DNA of 64,000 nucleotides, taken from contig NC_086021.1 in assembly GCF_036323735.1 (NCBI RefSeq), positions 132,398,976 through 132,462,975 on the forward strand. The letters run 5' to 3'. The translations under genes were made by a program, and so were the position numbers. The notes below the pieces were generated by a model that had not been told where the DNA came from, searched no databases, and saw nothing but the letters and a program-made list of their open reading frames with translations. Positions within the stretch are counted from its first letter, which is position 1, and the number at the start of each line of letters is the position of its first letter. Positions 10,872 to 22,880 of the stretch are shown one piece after another. Source of the stretch: Rattus norvegicus. Its lineage: Eukaryota > Chordata > Mammalia > Rodentia > Muridae.

Positions 10872-11305
10872 AACAAGAAGGAAATTTGAGATTTCATGGA
10901 AAACTGAAATCAACAAAGTATAATCAAAGCTGGGAAGAATGTAGGACAAAAGTATAGATATTATTTTTAATAAAATAAAAATAATATCATAAGAGAAAAC
11001 TCCCCAAATCTCAAAAAAGATATTTCTTCTACAGAACACCAAAGAGACAGGCAGAAAAAAAAACTCATGGCACAGAGTTTAACACAAGAGCCACAAAACA
11101 AGAAAATGATGTTGGAGCTGGCACCAGAGAAGATCCAAGTCACAAATAAAGGCAGGCCCATTAGAATAATGACTGATTACAACATAGAAACTTTCAAAAT
11201 TGATGGCTTGGAGAAATGTATTCCAAACTCTGAAAGGTTACAACTGTCAATAAGAATAAGAAAATAGAAACTTCCCATGATAAAAAACAAATTACACATT
11301 CATGA
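10872..11305 (+). pseudogene. Decayed L1 ORF1 3' half
   Basis: It continues the L1 interrupted by the LTR. ACCAAAGAGACAGGCAGAAA, TTTAACACAAGAGCCACAAA, GAGAAGATCCAAGTCACAAA and TAAAGGCAGGCCCATTAGAA correspond to the nucleic-acid-binding and C-terminal part of ORF1. A 66-codon open remnant at 11,067-11,267 keeps the KGRPIRI motif. No full frame survives. Confidence 0.75.
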
Positions 11306-13105
11306 GTTTTGCTGTGATCTTCTTGTGGCTCCAGGATTGGAATTAACCCTGCCTCCCCACTTATAAGTCTGCAAGTATCTGGAAGACTGAACTTCAAGCA
11401 TTTCCTATGGGATATAGAATCAGCTGAGATAGAATAACAGAAAACAAAACAAAAAGCACCAGAAAAAAAAACAACAACAATCAGAGCCAAACTTCTACTC
11501 AACCCAAGTGGACTCATACAAAATGTACAACCAACCACTTAAGACCAGATGCCTGGCTCCCAACACAAAACGCAGACACAATATAAGAAACCAAGAAGCT
11601 ATGTTTCTCTACAAAGATAATCAATCCTTTAATACTGCTCCTCAAGGAGAACAGCCCAGACGAATCTCAGGGCACAAAGTTTAAGGAATAGTTACAATGC
11701 ATTCAAAGAGTTCAAGGAAGTGAATCGAGTCCTAATTGAACTTAGTGAGGACATTAATAAACCGATGGAGTGGGCTATTTGGACAATTGGTGCCCAACTT
11801 CTTGAGTTCTTTATACATTTTGAATAGTGGCCCTCTGTTGGATGTAGGATTCTATGTGGAGTCTTAATGTTAGACTCAGAAACCATGGACCAGTCAACAG
11901 AAGGCCAGGCTGGAGTTGGGTGGCTCAAAAGATCCCACCAATGTCATACAAACTGTTGCCATTTTACTTGGTTGATCACATGTACTTGGTAAGACTCCTA
12001 TAATGAAAGCACCTCACAACATGGTTGCAGGACTTGGAAAGATCAAGTTGGTATTGAACTGAAAACTTCCTTACTGATGGTATTGCTCGATAGGGCATCA
12101 GGCAGGCTGACCAAGAGATAAAGCACAAGGAGTTCTTACTCAGCTGTGAACTACATTCCCAACCTACCTGGTAAGGAAGGCATGCTCGTTTGTGTAGTAG
12201 TGGCATGAATGTCTTGGGAGATAATCAACAGCAGTTTGGTTGCCTTTAAGGCTTGTTCAATAGGAGGGAAATTATCCCTGGCACTGTAAGCCAGGCCAGG
12301 AATCCATGGCGATTGAGCCCATAGGCCTTAGGAGAGATCTTAGTATTATCAGTTTGCTAGCTAAGTTGATGTAATATAACTTTTAAACACCTACCCTTAT
12401 AGAATAGTTTAGAATACACCCCTCATTAAAGAGGCTTCTTTTGGCAGTGAATGGAGACTAGCACAGAAAACCAGAAATGGCCAAAGTACAGAGAATAATT
12501 GGCTGCAGTGTGCTCATCCTCAGATAGGACATCATTATTACTTCCTCTTCCCTCAGGGCTCAGGGAACACTGTGCAGGAGGAAGTGGAAAGCTTTTTAAA
12601 AGCCAGAGGTTGAAAGAATGGTTATAAAACAGTATCTCCTGGAAACCACAGGCCACTGGACTCATGAACTCTCAACAGCTGTACATGCGACATAAGATCT
12701 ACAAAGCATCAGTCTAGTCAATGTTCCAGCAGGGATGGTGGAGCTCACACAGCCCAACTCTTCCTTCAGAGGCTAAAGGTATCTGATAGCAGCTAGGGGA
12801 ATGCCAGTTTTCTTCCAGGATAGGAAACTGTGGATTGTTCATGCTATAGTGAACAGCCTTGTACCCATGTGCATAAAGGTAAGTGTAACTGGACTCAATA
12901 TATTATATATGTTTGCATATGTATATATTTGTATACGTGTGTATATATGGAGAGAAGGAGGAAGGAAAGGAGAGAAACAGAGACAGAGAGACACAGAGAA
13001 ACAGAGGCACAAAGAGAAAGAGAGACAAAAAGAAAGTGAGTATGAAGGTAGGAGAAGGAGATGAGGTGGGGAACCCAAGAGGAGATGTCTTGGGAGATAC
13101 TCAAC
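11306..13105 (+). mobile_element. Block of another rodent dispersed repeat within the old L1
   Basis: This block separates L1 ORF1-like from ORF2-like sequence. Part of it (CATGAACTCTCAACAGCTGT near 12,660) resembles the reverse complement of 41,460-41,545 (CTCACAGCAGCTGTGGCTGC), so it belongs to a family present twice here. The wording is typical of a long murid repeat, perhaps an Lx-type L1 3' region, but I cannot name it firmly. A 53-bp antisense L1 ORF2 scrap lies near 11,797-11,850. From 12,946 it becomes GA-rich simple sequence. Confidence 0.45.
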
Positions 13106-14870
13106 AACTATTAATTCAGTTCTACAGGAAACCCTGGGAGAAATACATCATACTAAAGGATAAACATACCAATACGACCACAAGTAAAAGTAAGTACCAC
13201 TAGGGCAGCTGAGCACAAGAAGTCTATCTAAGAGGACACCACACTGTCATCAACTTAGCCAGAATTAACACATCTTTCACATTAACTTGAAATATTAATG
13301 ATTTCAACTCCTTAATAGGAAAACGTAACTAACAGCTTGGAGTAGAAAACAGGATCTTTTTTTTTTTGCTGTCCCCCACTCAAAATGTATGTCATCATCA
13401 ATGATAAATAATAGTTACAACCTTAGAGTAAAAGGACAGAAAAAAATATTGTAAGCAAATGAAAGCAAGAAGTGGGCATTTTAATAGTTGACAAAATAGA
13501 TTTCAAACAAAGGAGATAAAGAACCCCACTTCATATTAATATATTGAGGAAATAACATCAAGAAAATATCACAATAGTAAAATACATATACAAAATTCAT
13601 GTATATCTAATTTTATAAAACAAATGCTACTAGCAATGACACCACAAATTAACTCAACCACAATAACTGGGGAAGAGTCAACATTCCTTTTTCACCAATA
13701 GACAGACTACCAAAACAAAAAATAAAATAGGCAAACACTGCAGATAAAAGACTTTATACACAAATAGGGTTTAAGTACATAGATTATTGGTAAAATATTT
13801 GAAAACTAAATTCTAGAAGACATCAAAGGGTATTGTTCAACATAGACGAGTGGACCAGGTGTAAGTACATACAGAATCCCAGTTAACTGTTTTTGTTTTA
13901 TTTTGTTTGTTTATTTAACAAAGAAGCAAAAAATATACTGGAGGGAAAAAAGAGCATCTTTAGCATATAATATTCAAAAATCTGGATATCAACCACATAT
14001 GAAAATAATAAAACTGGGTCCTTATACCTTACTCCACACAGATGTCTACAGAACATTCACCCTAATACTAAGGAGTAAAATGTTCTATTTTAGACCACAT
14101 AGTAGGTCACAGATAAATCCTTAACAAATGTAGGAAAACTGAGGTAATATGTTGAATTCTGTCTGACCGCTATGAAATAAAGTTGGATATCCACAACAAC
14201 AGAAACTACAAAAGTACACAGACATGTGGAGACAAACAGTACACTCCTCAATAAGAACTGGGTCACTGAAGAAATCAGGAAGAAAAATTTTTTAAATCCC
14301 AGAACCAAATGGCAAAGAAAATACCCCAATCCATCAACCACAACAAAGACAGTTGTAGGACGAAATTGTAGTGCTAAACACCTAAAGCAAAATCAAACCA
14401 AACCAAACACAAAAGTAAGAAATCCCCTATAGATAACTTAAGGGTGCATCTCAAATCTCTGGGAAAAAAAGAATAAACAGAACTCAAAAGTAGCAGACAG
14501 GGCTACATCATTAATATTAAGGCAGGACTTAATGAAACGATAATAACAACAAAATAGAATTGAGGAAAACAAAGAGTTTTTAATAAATTAACCAAAAGAA
14601 AGCAAAAGAACCCTACAAATGGATAGGATTGGAGATGAAACGATGACATTGCAACAAATGCCAATGAACAAATTAAAAGCCTATATCCTATTAGGTGGAA
14701 ATGTGAAAAAATGGTTGGACTTATAGGGTGTATTTGACATATTACATTCAAAGCAAGATGACATAAGTAATTTAAATGGACCTGTAACCTTCAAGAGAGT
14801 AAAACTGTAATCAAACTGTCCCAAACAAAAACAGTGAAATAAACCCTCAAAAGAAAAAAAAAAGAACCAA
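13106..14870 (+). pseudogene. Decayed L1 ORF2 5' region (old rodent L1)
   Basis: Sense-strand remnants follow ORF2 order from its start into the endonuclease and linker regions: CCAGAATTAACACATCTTTC, TTAGAGTAAAAGGACAGAAA, ACAAAATAGATTTCAAACAA, ACAGAACATTCACCCTAA, GACCACATAGTAGGTCACAG, ACAGTACACTCCTCAATAAG and GAACCAAATGGCAAAG. Stops and frameshifts are frequent, and no reverse transcriptase core is seen. It is much more diverged than the 24-30 kb L1. Confidence 0.75.
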
Positions 14871-16246
14871 AAAACTCAGGACTAGGTAGACTAGGTAGCT
14901 CTTCAAAGAAGAAAACAACCTGACAGTCTTTAAATTATTCTACAAAATAGAACAGGGATCAATAGTGTGAAAATCATTTTACAAAGACACTGTTACCTCA
15001 TTAAAAGAAACGCACCAAAGTAGAGAGTGCTGGTGCTTAGGAGTAACAGGTCACTGAACAAAAGAACCAGTGCCAGGAGAGAGAGCTCCATAGGAAGTAT
15101 GGTTAGGAAGGCCCCAGATGTCCACAGAATACTTCAGCTTCCTGCCATTGTTCTCAGTTACCCACCAGGACTGATTGATGAAATCCCACTACTGAGAACA
15201 CCATATACCCTGGATATATGACATAGAGGCATTATGGGCTCATATTTTTCAAAACCTACCTACCACCCACCACAGTTAGAGGAAAAGGAAAGGTTAATAG
15301 GGCAAAAGAGGATGTGCACCTATTTAGAAATAGTTCTTTAGAGTGAATCCAATCTGTTCTGTCAAGATAGCAGCACTTCAGTTCACATGTATCAGCAGCA
15401 GTGGCTTGATCTGGTCACAAATACCATTTATGAATCAGCAACAGAAAATCAATCCAGAAGAAACCACAAGGCTCTGCCAATAGGCCAAGTCTGTGGAAGT
15501 GGCAAGAAGCTGCCAGAATGCCACCAGAAGTTCTTGGTGTGTTTCTTTACATGAAGTCATGACTAATTATGGCCAGCAAGGAACAGCAAGGTGAACCAAT
15601 ACCATGCAGGGTCATCAGCAAAGACCCAGCATCAGCAAAGCCCAATAATGACCAACAAAGAATGGTAAGGCACACCAATACCACAGAGCATCCTCCACTG
15701 TCTGTTGGATTATGTTTATACCCTTTCCAAACATCATGTGATCTCTCAAGACTATCAAAACATCATATGACCCCTTTCCCAGCTGCTTCCAGAAAAGCAT
15801 CACGTGTTTGTTCTCAGAAAAACATCCTCCCATCTGCCACTTCAACAAAAAATCCTCTCATGAGACTGTTTCCAGAAAAATATCACATGACACAACTGAG
15901 TCTCCAAAGAAATAAGATTTTCCAGTTTAAGGAATCAAACTGGAAATGAGGTGGAAGCTTTTTCGCTGTCTGCTACCACTCACAGCATCAGATGGTGCTA
16001 TACTGGTTATTGGGGTAGGAGCGGGGTAGAGATACAGCATCCATGGTCTTACTCTGCTGTGAACTCCAGAACTGTAGTATAAATCTGCCAGGTATGATGA
16101 GCCAATGACAGCCTGGCTATTATAGAACGAACGTCCTTTGCTAGAAGTCATCAATGCTTAATACTGACAACCCTGTCCAAACCCTACACCTGAAAAGGTC
16201 TTGGTACCTAGAGGAAAACCGAATTTCCTAAATGTGTTTGTTAGCT
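14871..16246. other. Unassigned stretch with repeated CATCAC/TGTG motifs
   Basis: No gene recognised. Segment 15,340-15,950 reads like an unidentified rodent dispersed repeat (possible LTR). Inside it, 15,730-15,895 has several near-copies of CCAGAAAAGCATCACGTG and related CATCATGTGA/CATCATATGA words. The 126-codon plus-strand frame 15,569-15,949 spans this block but has no family features. Confidence 0.4.
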
Positions 16247-16447
16247 TTTTAGTGTATGAGTAATGAGTGTTTGGCCTATATGTGTGTCTATATACTGGTT
16301 CTCAAAGAGGTCAAAAGAAAGCATTGGATTCCTAAACTGGAGTTACGGATTGTTATAAGCTACCATATATGGGTGCTGGGAATCAACCCTGGGTCCCCTG
16401 GAAGAACAGTAAACACTCCTAAACTACGAAAGCATCTTTCCAGCTCC
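16247..16447 (-). mobile_element. B2/B3-type SINE
   Basis: The reverse complement follows B3. The plus strand has GTGTTTGGCCTATATGTGTG, GGAGTTACGGATTGTTATAA, TGGGTGCTGGGAATCAACCC, TGGGTCCCCTGGAAGAACAG and CTTTCCAGCTCC, the last being the 5' head antisense. It is moderately diverged. Confidence 0.88.
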
Positions 16448-17279
16448 TAGATATCTATTAAATATCTCTTTACACCAACAGGCAAACACTATCCTCAGCT
16501 TTAGTCAGAGAAGCATCCCTGAACAGAGGTGAATACAGAAACTCATGACTCTGCAGCTGCCAAGAATAAGTGAAAGCTGAGGGTTCATCCGCACAAAGAC
16601 AGTGACCCCAACCCCTAAGGCTCAAGCAACATTAGGAAGAAGGGGCAGAAAGAGCATAAGGATTGAAAGGCAGGGAAAAGGCTGCTAAGTGCCATCTTTA
16701 ATACAGCAGGCCATGGCAAGTAAGAAAGGCTAATGGGCAGTCTCCAGGTAGTGGACCTATGTAAGTCAGGCATAGCATTTAGTTTTATGCCCACACATTT
16801 CGTTGCGAGCGCATTAGGCTTTGATAGTTAGTTCTAAATCAGCAGCACAGAGTATGTCCTGTTAGAGTGTGCGGGGTACTAAACAGACAAAACCCAATAA
16901 ATATGGGAAGTAGGTCACTGAGGGAGAAGCAGAGCTGGCAGAGGGGAGAAGGAAATAAAGGATGTTATCGAAAGAAAACAGAATACATTATATATATATA
17001 TATATATATATATGCAAGAAATTGTAAAAGATCAATTTAATTAATAAAGGGGGGAATTAGCACAGCAAGATGTTTTAAGCTGCCTTCTATATATTAAATT
17101 ATCTCTAGACTTAGAAGTAAAGGAGGATTTTTTTTACATAATTGTAGAGTCAGACAATGTTACAAAAGTGAAAAGATTGTGCAAAGTCTACAACCTTGTG
17201 AGTATTGTATAGCACGCTTAACTTAAGCAGTTTTGTTTTGTATGTGTTTTCAAACAATGTAGTCCCATTTAGATCATCA
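16448..17279. other. Unassigned stretch with (TA)n
   Basis: Only a 26-bp (TA)n tract at 16,988-17,013 is recognised. The rest looks unique and non-coding. Confidence 0.5.
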
Positions 17280-17450
17280 TGCACAGGCACATCTGACTTC
17301 TGTAGTCCCAACCTCATGTAGACATGGTTGCCCTCTTGACAAGACTGATGGAGGAGGATCAAGGCTCTGAGACTAGCCTGGCCTATACAAGTTTGAGTCT
17401 AGTGTATGTTATACAGCAAGACGATCTCATGACAAACAAAACACAATAAT
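17280..17450 (+). mobile_element. Degenerate B1 SINE
   Basis: TTCTGTAGTCCCAACCTCAT, then GAGACTAGCCTGGCCTATAC, then ACAGCAAGACGATCTCATGA and an ACAAAACACAA tail follow B1 order, with heavy divergence in the 5' half. Confidence 0.6.
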
Positions 17451-18430
17451 GGACTGCAGGGCTGGGCTTCAGAGACTTGCATCAGGTCCCACACTGTTGT
17501 GTAGGTTTGAGCCTCAGCTTTCTGAGGAAACAGTAATGTCATCAGAAAGGAGCTAATATTCACTACAAATCTTTGCTTTTGTGAAAGACTTTATACCCTG
17601 TGGTAGATTCAGAGAAGGAGAGAAATACTAACTAATTCTCACCTCTGCCATTTATTAAGATATAAGTTAGTTGAAGATTTTTTGTCTTGCAAAAACAAAC
17701 TATACTTAGTTTCTAAATCACTTCCATTGGGATAATAACCTATACAGATTTCAGGGAGGTTGTAGGGTTTGAACGGGAAAGTGTATGTGGGGTGATGCAG
17801 CCTGGAGTAGCAAGGTCAAGTCAGGGCTTAAGTTTCAAGACATACAAATCCCAGAAACCCAGATGCCCTTAAAATTCCTCATAGGCTTTTCAGCATGTGA
17901 CCGTCTGCCACAGGAAGCCACTTCTTCCTGGGTAACAAACTAGACTCAATCAGGGAGAATGACTCCAAGTGAAGACTCTTCTTTTGGTGTGATAGGAGTC
18001 TGAAATAAGCATTTCAATTAGATTCATTAAGACAGTTATTACTTGATAATTGAATAGCAACAGATTGCAAAGGAACACTTACTGAGGTCTAATAAGTATG
18101 TAGGGGAGAGATCTTCTCCTTCTGTAATTCCATCAGCTGTAAACCAGTGTAATTAGAGTCTTACTAACACATTCAAATTGAGGGGAATGTTGAGGCGTAT
18201 AATTGACACTTAGGAAGAAACCTGCATTCTGTCAAGGTGTTTCCATTTACATACTTATGAAGTGTCTGTTTAAGCTGTTAAATAATTGAGATGAGTGGAC
18301 AGTAGTAGGTCAAGTGGGTAAATAAGAGCTAAATTCTTAAACAAGTTAATAAACTAAGGAAAGCTACATTTAAAAATATAAAATGTTACTTCAATGTATC
18401 CATCAAATGAATCAACGCAAGTAATAATTC
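17451..18430. other. Unassigned, possibly conserved AT-rich stretch
   Basis: No recognised repeat. At 18,000-18,350 there are many TAATTG/CAATTA-type words (CATTTCAATTAGATTC, TTGATAATTGAATAG, GTGTAATTAGAG, GTATAATTGACAC, TAAATAATTGAG). That composition is common in homeodomain-bound enhancers, but the regulatory role is inference only. Confidence 0.35.
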
Positions 18431-18444
18431 AAAACTGCCTGTGA

Positions 18445-18800
18445 GGGCTCGAGACCCCAAAAGTACAGCAATGTCAAGCAACCAGGGCGTCCAGGGACTA
18501 GGCCACTACCTAAAGACTATACATGGACTGACCCTTGACTCTGACCCCATAGGTAGCAATGAATATCCTAGTAAGAGCACCAGTGGAAGGGGAAGCTCTG
18601 GGTCCTGCTAAGACTGAACCCCCAGTGAACTAGACTATGGGGGGAGGGCGGCAATGGAGGGAGGGTTGGGAGGGGAATACCCATGGGGAAGGGGAGGGGG
18701 GAGGGGGATGTTTGCCCGGAAACCGGGAAAGGGAATAACACTTGAAATATATATAAGAAATACTCAAGTTAATAAAAAAAATGAGTAAACATAAAAAAAA
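18445..18800 (+). mobile_element. 5'-truncated L1 3'UTR with 14-bp target duplication
   Basis: The sequence parallels the reverse complement of 23,967-24,310: GCTCGAGACCCC, CCAGGGACTAGGCCACTACC, TAGCAATGAATATCCTAGTA, GAGCACCAGTGGAAGGGGAA, a G-rich tract at 18,640-18,710, and an AATAAAA-containing A-rich end. It is bounded by perfect copies of AAAACTGCCTGTGA at 18,431-18,444 and 18,801-18,814. This is target-primed L1 insertion with severe 5' truncation. The low divergence suggests a recent event. Confidence 0.95.
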
Positions 18801-18814
18801 AAAACTGCCTGTGA

Positions 18815-19333
18815 AATAGCTCCTTTCACTGAAGTGATTCTGTTAAAGACAATGGATTCAATGATTTGATGTTCATAACCATCACTTCAACAACTACTGC
18901 TAATATAAACCAAACATGTTGCTGGCCATTGTTTTGATGGTGGAGATGAGATGGTCACATGAGAAAGCCTACAGCTGGTTTCAGAATCAAGGCAGACACA
19001 GAAAAACAAGAGTCAACTCCTAGCCCTTGAGAGGACAGAGTCTTCTATGAAATTTAAGGTTGGACCAGTGGTGTCTCTGCACACCACTGGCACCTCTGAA
19101 ATCAGAGTACAAGCTTAGAGGCGGGGGCCATACTTTATCATCTTCACTTCAAAGACTGTTGGGTTCTATGTGCACAGCAAGAAAAAAATGTTAAGTTCTG
19201 AAAGATAGTAAATAGTGTTTTGTAATGAAAACATGTTTTTAAAGAATTTATCTTTTGTGGTATTTCATTAATGAGCAATTAGAATTTGAATAATCTGTCT
19301 CTTGCAGAAACCAACAGTAAGAAAAGAAGAAAT
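18815..19333. other. Unassigned stretch
   Basis: No gene or recognised repeat between the L1 tail and the tetranucleotide array. Confidence 0.45.
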
Positions 19334-19353
19334 TCTATATCTATCTATGTCTG

Positions 19354-19404
<51 letters not shown>

Positions 19405-19415
19405 CTATCTCTATC

Positions 19416-19480
<65 letters not shown>

Positions 19481-19481
19481 G
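19334..19481. repeat. (TATC)n/(TGTC)n tetranucleotide array
   Basis: About 148 bp: (CTAT)n, a CTATCT hexamer block, five CTGT units, then (CTAT)n again. This three-part structure is typical of a highly variable short tandem repeat. Ser/Ile/Tyr/Leu-rich frames are artefacts. Confidence 0.97.
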
Positions 19482-19963
19482 GATGAAGGCTAGGGAGATC
19501 TCTAACACAGACCAGTGTGCAGTCTCTATGCAGGGCTTCTGGGCCCTGTCTCTATCAGAGAAAGAATACATTAAGGAAGCAGAGTAAATAATGGAGAGGA
19601 AGTTTATTACAGAATAAAAGTACAGACCTGCTGGGTGAATGTGTTTCTTAAAGCATGATTGAGTGTGGGGATGGCTGGCTTCATAAGCAAACTTTGACAG
19701 AAGAGTATCACCCGTGAGTTAAAGTGGGGTTGGTGAGCAATTCCAGGAACGGGTCAAGGCTTTCCCAGGATAAGGTTCATTTCTTTTTACCTGCCCTTTG
19801 AAATGTGCCATAGAGACAGAAGCATGATGGGAAATGATAAGAAATGATCATTGTAAGAAAGCAAAGGACAGCTAGCCACTGTCTTGGTCTGCCATGTTTT
19901 GTCAAACAAAGTCCAGAAATTGCAGTTTGCTTATTTTTCCTATGCCGATCTAGTCTACACTGT

Positions 19964-19965
<2 letters not shown>
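19482..19965. other. Unassigned stretch, possible LTR-like sequence
   Basis: GGAAGTTTATTACAGAATAA and neighbouring text hint at a decayed LTR or other rodent repeat, but termini and duplications are not visible. Confidence 0.25.
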
Positions 19966-20027
<62 letters not shown>

Positions 20028-20206
20028 TGTGTGTGAATGTGTCTGTGTGTGTGAGTATGTCTTGTGTGAGTGTGTGTATGTCTCTGTATGCGTGTGTACG
20101 TCTGTAAGCATGTTTGTATGGGAGTGTGTCTGTGTGAATGTGTGTGTGTCTGTGCCTTAGTGTGCATGTGAGTGTGTCTCTGTGTAAATGTGTGTGTGTG
20201 CATGCA
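19966..20206. repeat. (GA)n followed by a GT-rich array
   Basis: About 58 bp of uninterrupted GA is followed by about 180 bp of imperfect GTGTGTCT/GTGTGAAT words. Confidence 0.96.
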
Positions 20207-21089
20207 TATTTTGAATGTAAGAACTTATCCTTGTCTAGCCATAAAAATCCCCAGGAAACACAGGATAATAAAAACTAAACTGCACATGCATAATTGTTGC
20301 TAATGGTTTAGTCTGTGTTTATAACACAAATCCATAAGGCATTTGCCTTCTATTAAAAAGCACCTTTAAAGTAGTATTTTTGTTACAAAAACCCGTAGGA
20401 AGAGAAGACAACAACCACTGCAGTTCATTCTTTTATGCTCACACCCAAACGTAGGGCTAGATAGCTTCTAGCTTTAACAGATGCTAATGAGTAAGCTCAG
20501 GCAGGACATGAACAAGTGTATGAATGTTTTTATTGTTGTGACATTTTTGTCTTTGCTTACTGTTTAGTTCCCTGATTGTGTAGATGAGGAGAGAGGGGAA
20601 GAGAAAATGACTTCCTCAATATTTCAGCATCATTTTGACTTTGCTTTCAAAGCCCTGGGCATGCTAAGCTTGTATTTATAAATCTAACCGTCTATCAGAG
20701 GCCAGCCTCTGCTTTCTCCCTCTTTGTCAGCGATACTGTTGTCTCCCTCATCTTTCATACTGGCTATCACAGGCTTACATCTGACACCCCCTTTCTCCTG
20801 TCACTGAGAAACGGATGTCCCTAAGCCTCATCCCTTCCTGCTGTGGCATCTCTAAAGCACCATCTCAGCTCCTGTCTCTAAATCTTCCCCCGATACTTTT
20901 ATCCCATGGGAAGACACATGGACTGATGTATCAACCAGAGGGATTTATCTAGAATCTGAGAGAATCTCTTGGCTATGAACCACTACAAAACCCCTCTAAG
21001 CTACCCTGTGGTGAGTTTAAGAATGCCAAATAATCAGCCCTGAAAACATACCTATATAACATTATACACGCTGAGCAGGTTATATTGAG

Positions 21090-21091
<2 letters not shown>
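20207..21091. other. Unassigned stretch
   Basis: No recognised gene or interspersed repeat. Confidence 0.45.

Positions 21092-21139
<48 letters not shown>
21092..21139. repeat. (GT)n microsatellite
   Basis: 24 uninterrupted GT units, followed by ATATATGTATAT-type sequence to about 21,200. Confidence 0.98.
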
Positions 21140-21141
<2 letters not shown>

Positions 21142-21339
21142 ATATATATGTATATTATGGATGTGCATGTATATATATGTATAATGTACATGTATTCATG
21201 TAATAACAATTAAGGAAAATGGAGGTCATAAATTTGAAGGAGAGTGAAGAAGTATATGAGAGGGTTTGAAGGAAAAAAGTGGAAGGGAGAAATGATGTAG
21301 TTATATAACTTCAAATTTTTCTAATAGAAAAGTATAGTA

Positions 21340-21374
21340 AGGAGGAAGAAGAGGAGGAGGAAGAGGAAGGGGAG

Positions 21375-21407
<33 letters not shown>

Positions 21408-21411
21408 AACT
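21340..21411. repeat. GGA/GAA-rich purine tract
   Basis: About 70 bp of almost pure purines built from GGAAGA and GGAGGA units. Confidence 0.93.
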
Positions 21412-22454
21412 AACTCACCGTTGTCAGTGAACATTTAAGTTTCCTGACGCGTCATGTGACCTGACAGTTGCTCTCACCCTTTGTATTGCTCTGCAGTTCT
21501 CACCAGGGTCCCTGGGTCGGCTCACATTCACCTTTCTTGTTTCTTCCTCAACCAAGTAAATTAATTTCTAAGTTTCTGATAACATCTCTGCCTGGAAAGA
21601 AAACAAACTGTTTTTTCCTTTGCTCACAAATCAACGCAAAAGTTTTCTGCAGCCTCAAGAGGAATAAGGACTCCTCCTTCCAGAGCATCAGCGACTGGGA
21701 GGCAGAAGCAACCTGGGTGTCTTCTGGATGAAAGCTGTTTGAATGGAGGGAGGGTTTGGTTTCCATAACTACCAACACTTCCAGCCTAAGCACAAATTTG
21801 GAACTTCTGACTAATACTGATTACGGTTTCACAGCCCCAAGTTTGATGAATTTCTTGGAGTGGCCCATAGAACTCAGAAGAAACACCGGGCTTACATTTT
21901 TTAATTTTCTATGAAGGATATCAATAAAGCTGCCCTATGGTGAGGTAGCCCACTGCGGAGAGTATAGACAGGCACCATAGCCTTGTGTCCTCGGGGATCT
22001 CCAGCCTCCAGGGGTGGCTGTGTCTCGCCTGACTTCCTGTTAAGAGCCATTCAATCTGCTGTCTAGAAGCTGGAAAATCCTGCCCTCTCTACATTTTTAT
22101 GGATGTTTGATTGCCCATCAGATGTGACAAAAGTACACTTAGAACGATGGGCAAACCTGCCTGCCTCGAGCATTCTTCTTAGCTTTTCTGTGCAGCATCC
22201 CCTCCCTCAGGGTATAGACCGGAAGCTTCTGGATTGACAGGGTCAGAAGATCTACCATTACAAAAGGGCAGATTAGAGAATGTCTCCAAGGCCAGTTCAA
22301 AGACAGACTGGAGGGAAGATTAGAATTGGGTTGACCACTCATTCAAAAGAAAAGTTACGTCCTATGTGTCCTGTGGCCTGCCTAGGGCAATAAGTGGTAC
22401 TCCAGGAACCCCTGCCCCACAATACATACGCTGCAACATACCTTTTAAAGTCAC
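21412..22454. other. Unassigned stretch
   Basis: No recognised repeat. Overlapping open frames on both strands at 21,468-21,793 show no family features. Confidence 0.45.
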
Positions 22455-22700
22455 CTATGACTATTTAAAAGACATTGACATTTATTAAGCACCTATTACA
22501 TAGCTGATACTGTTACAACCATACTTTGTAGTAGTATCTTCCTTAATCCCACGGCAGCTACACAAGGCAGATACTGCCATGACTCTGGTTCTGGATTGGA
22601 GAAATTAGATCTGGTTTAAACATCTTGTCCAAGGTCACCTGGGAATGAAATGTAGAAACCTAGTTTTACTCTAGGAACTGGCACCAAAGACGCTCCATTT
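22455..22700 (-). mobile_element. MIR SINE
   Basis: The plus strand carries the antisense MIR layout: ACATTTATTAAGCACCTATT, TCTTCCTTAATCCCACGGCA, a GCAGATACTGCC block, then CATCTTGTCCAAGGTCACCT. MIR is a tRNA-derived, mammal-wide fossil SINE, and the central core is the recognisable part. Confidence 0.78.
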
Positions 22701-22837
22701 AGTCCTAGCGATCAGGAGCCACTTCATTAAATATAGGTTTATTTCTGTAGAGTGCACATTTTGCTAGATACCCGTTCCACTCCTCCCCTTCTTAAAAACT
22801 CCTCCCCTTCTTAAAAACACATTATTCATTCATTCAT

Positions 22838-22839
<2 letters not shown>

Positions 22840-22877
<38 letters not shown>
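22840..22877. repeat. (GT)n microsatellite
   Basis: GT repeats preceded by four CATT units. It abuts the antisense SINE to the right, whose 3' end is naturally CA-rich. Confidence 0.96.

Positions 22878-22880
<3 letters not shown>

Noticed and set aside
19334..19481. CRISPR-like or direct-repeat array
   Set aside because: It is a plain tetranucleotide microsatellite with no spacers, in a mammalian genome.
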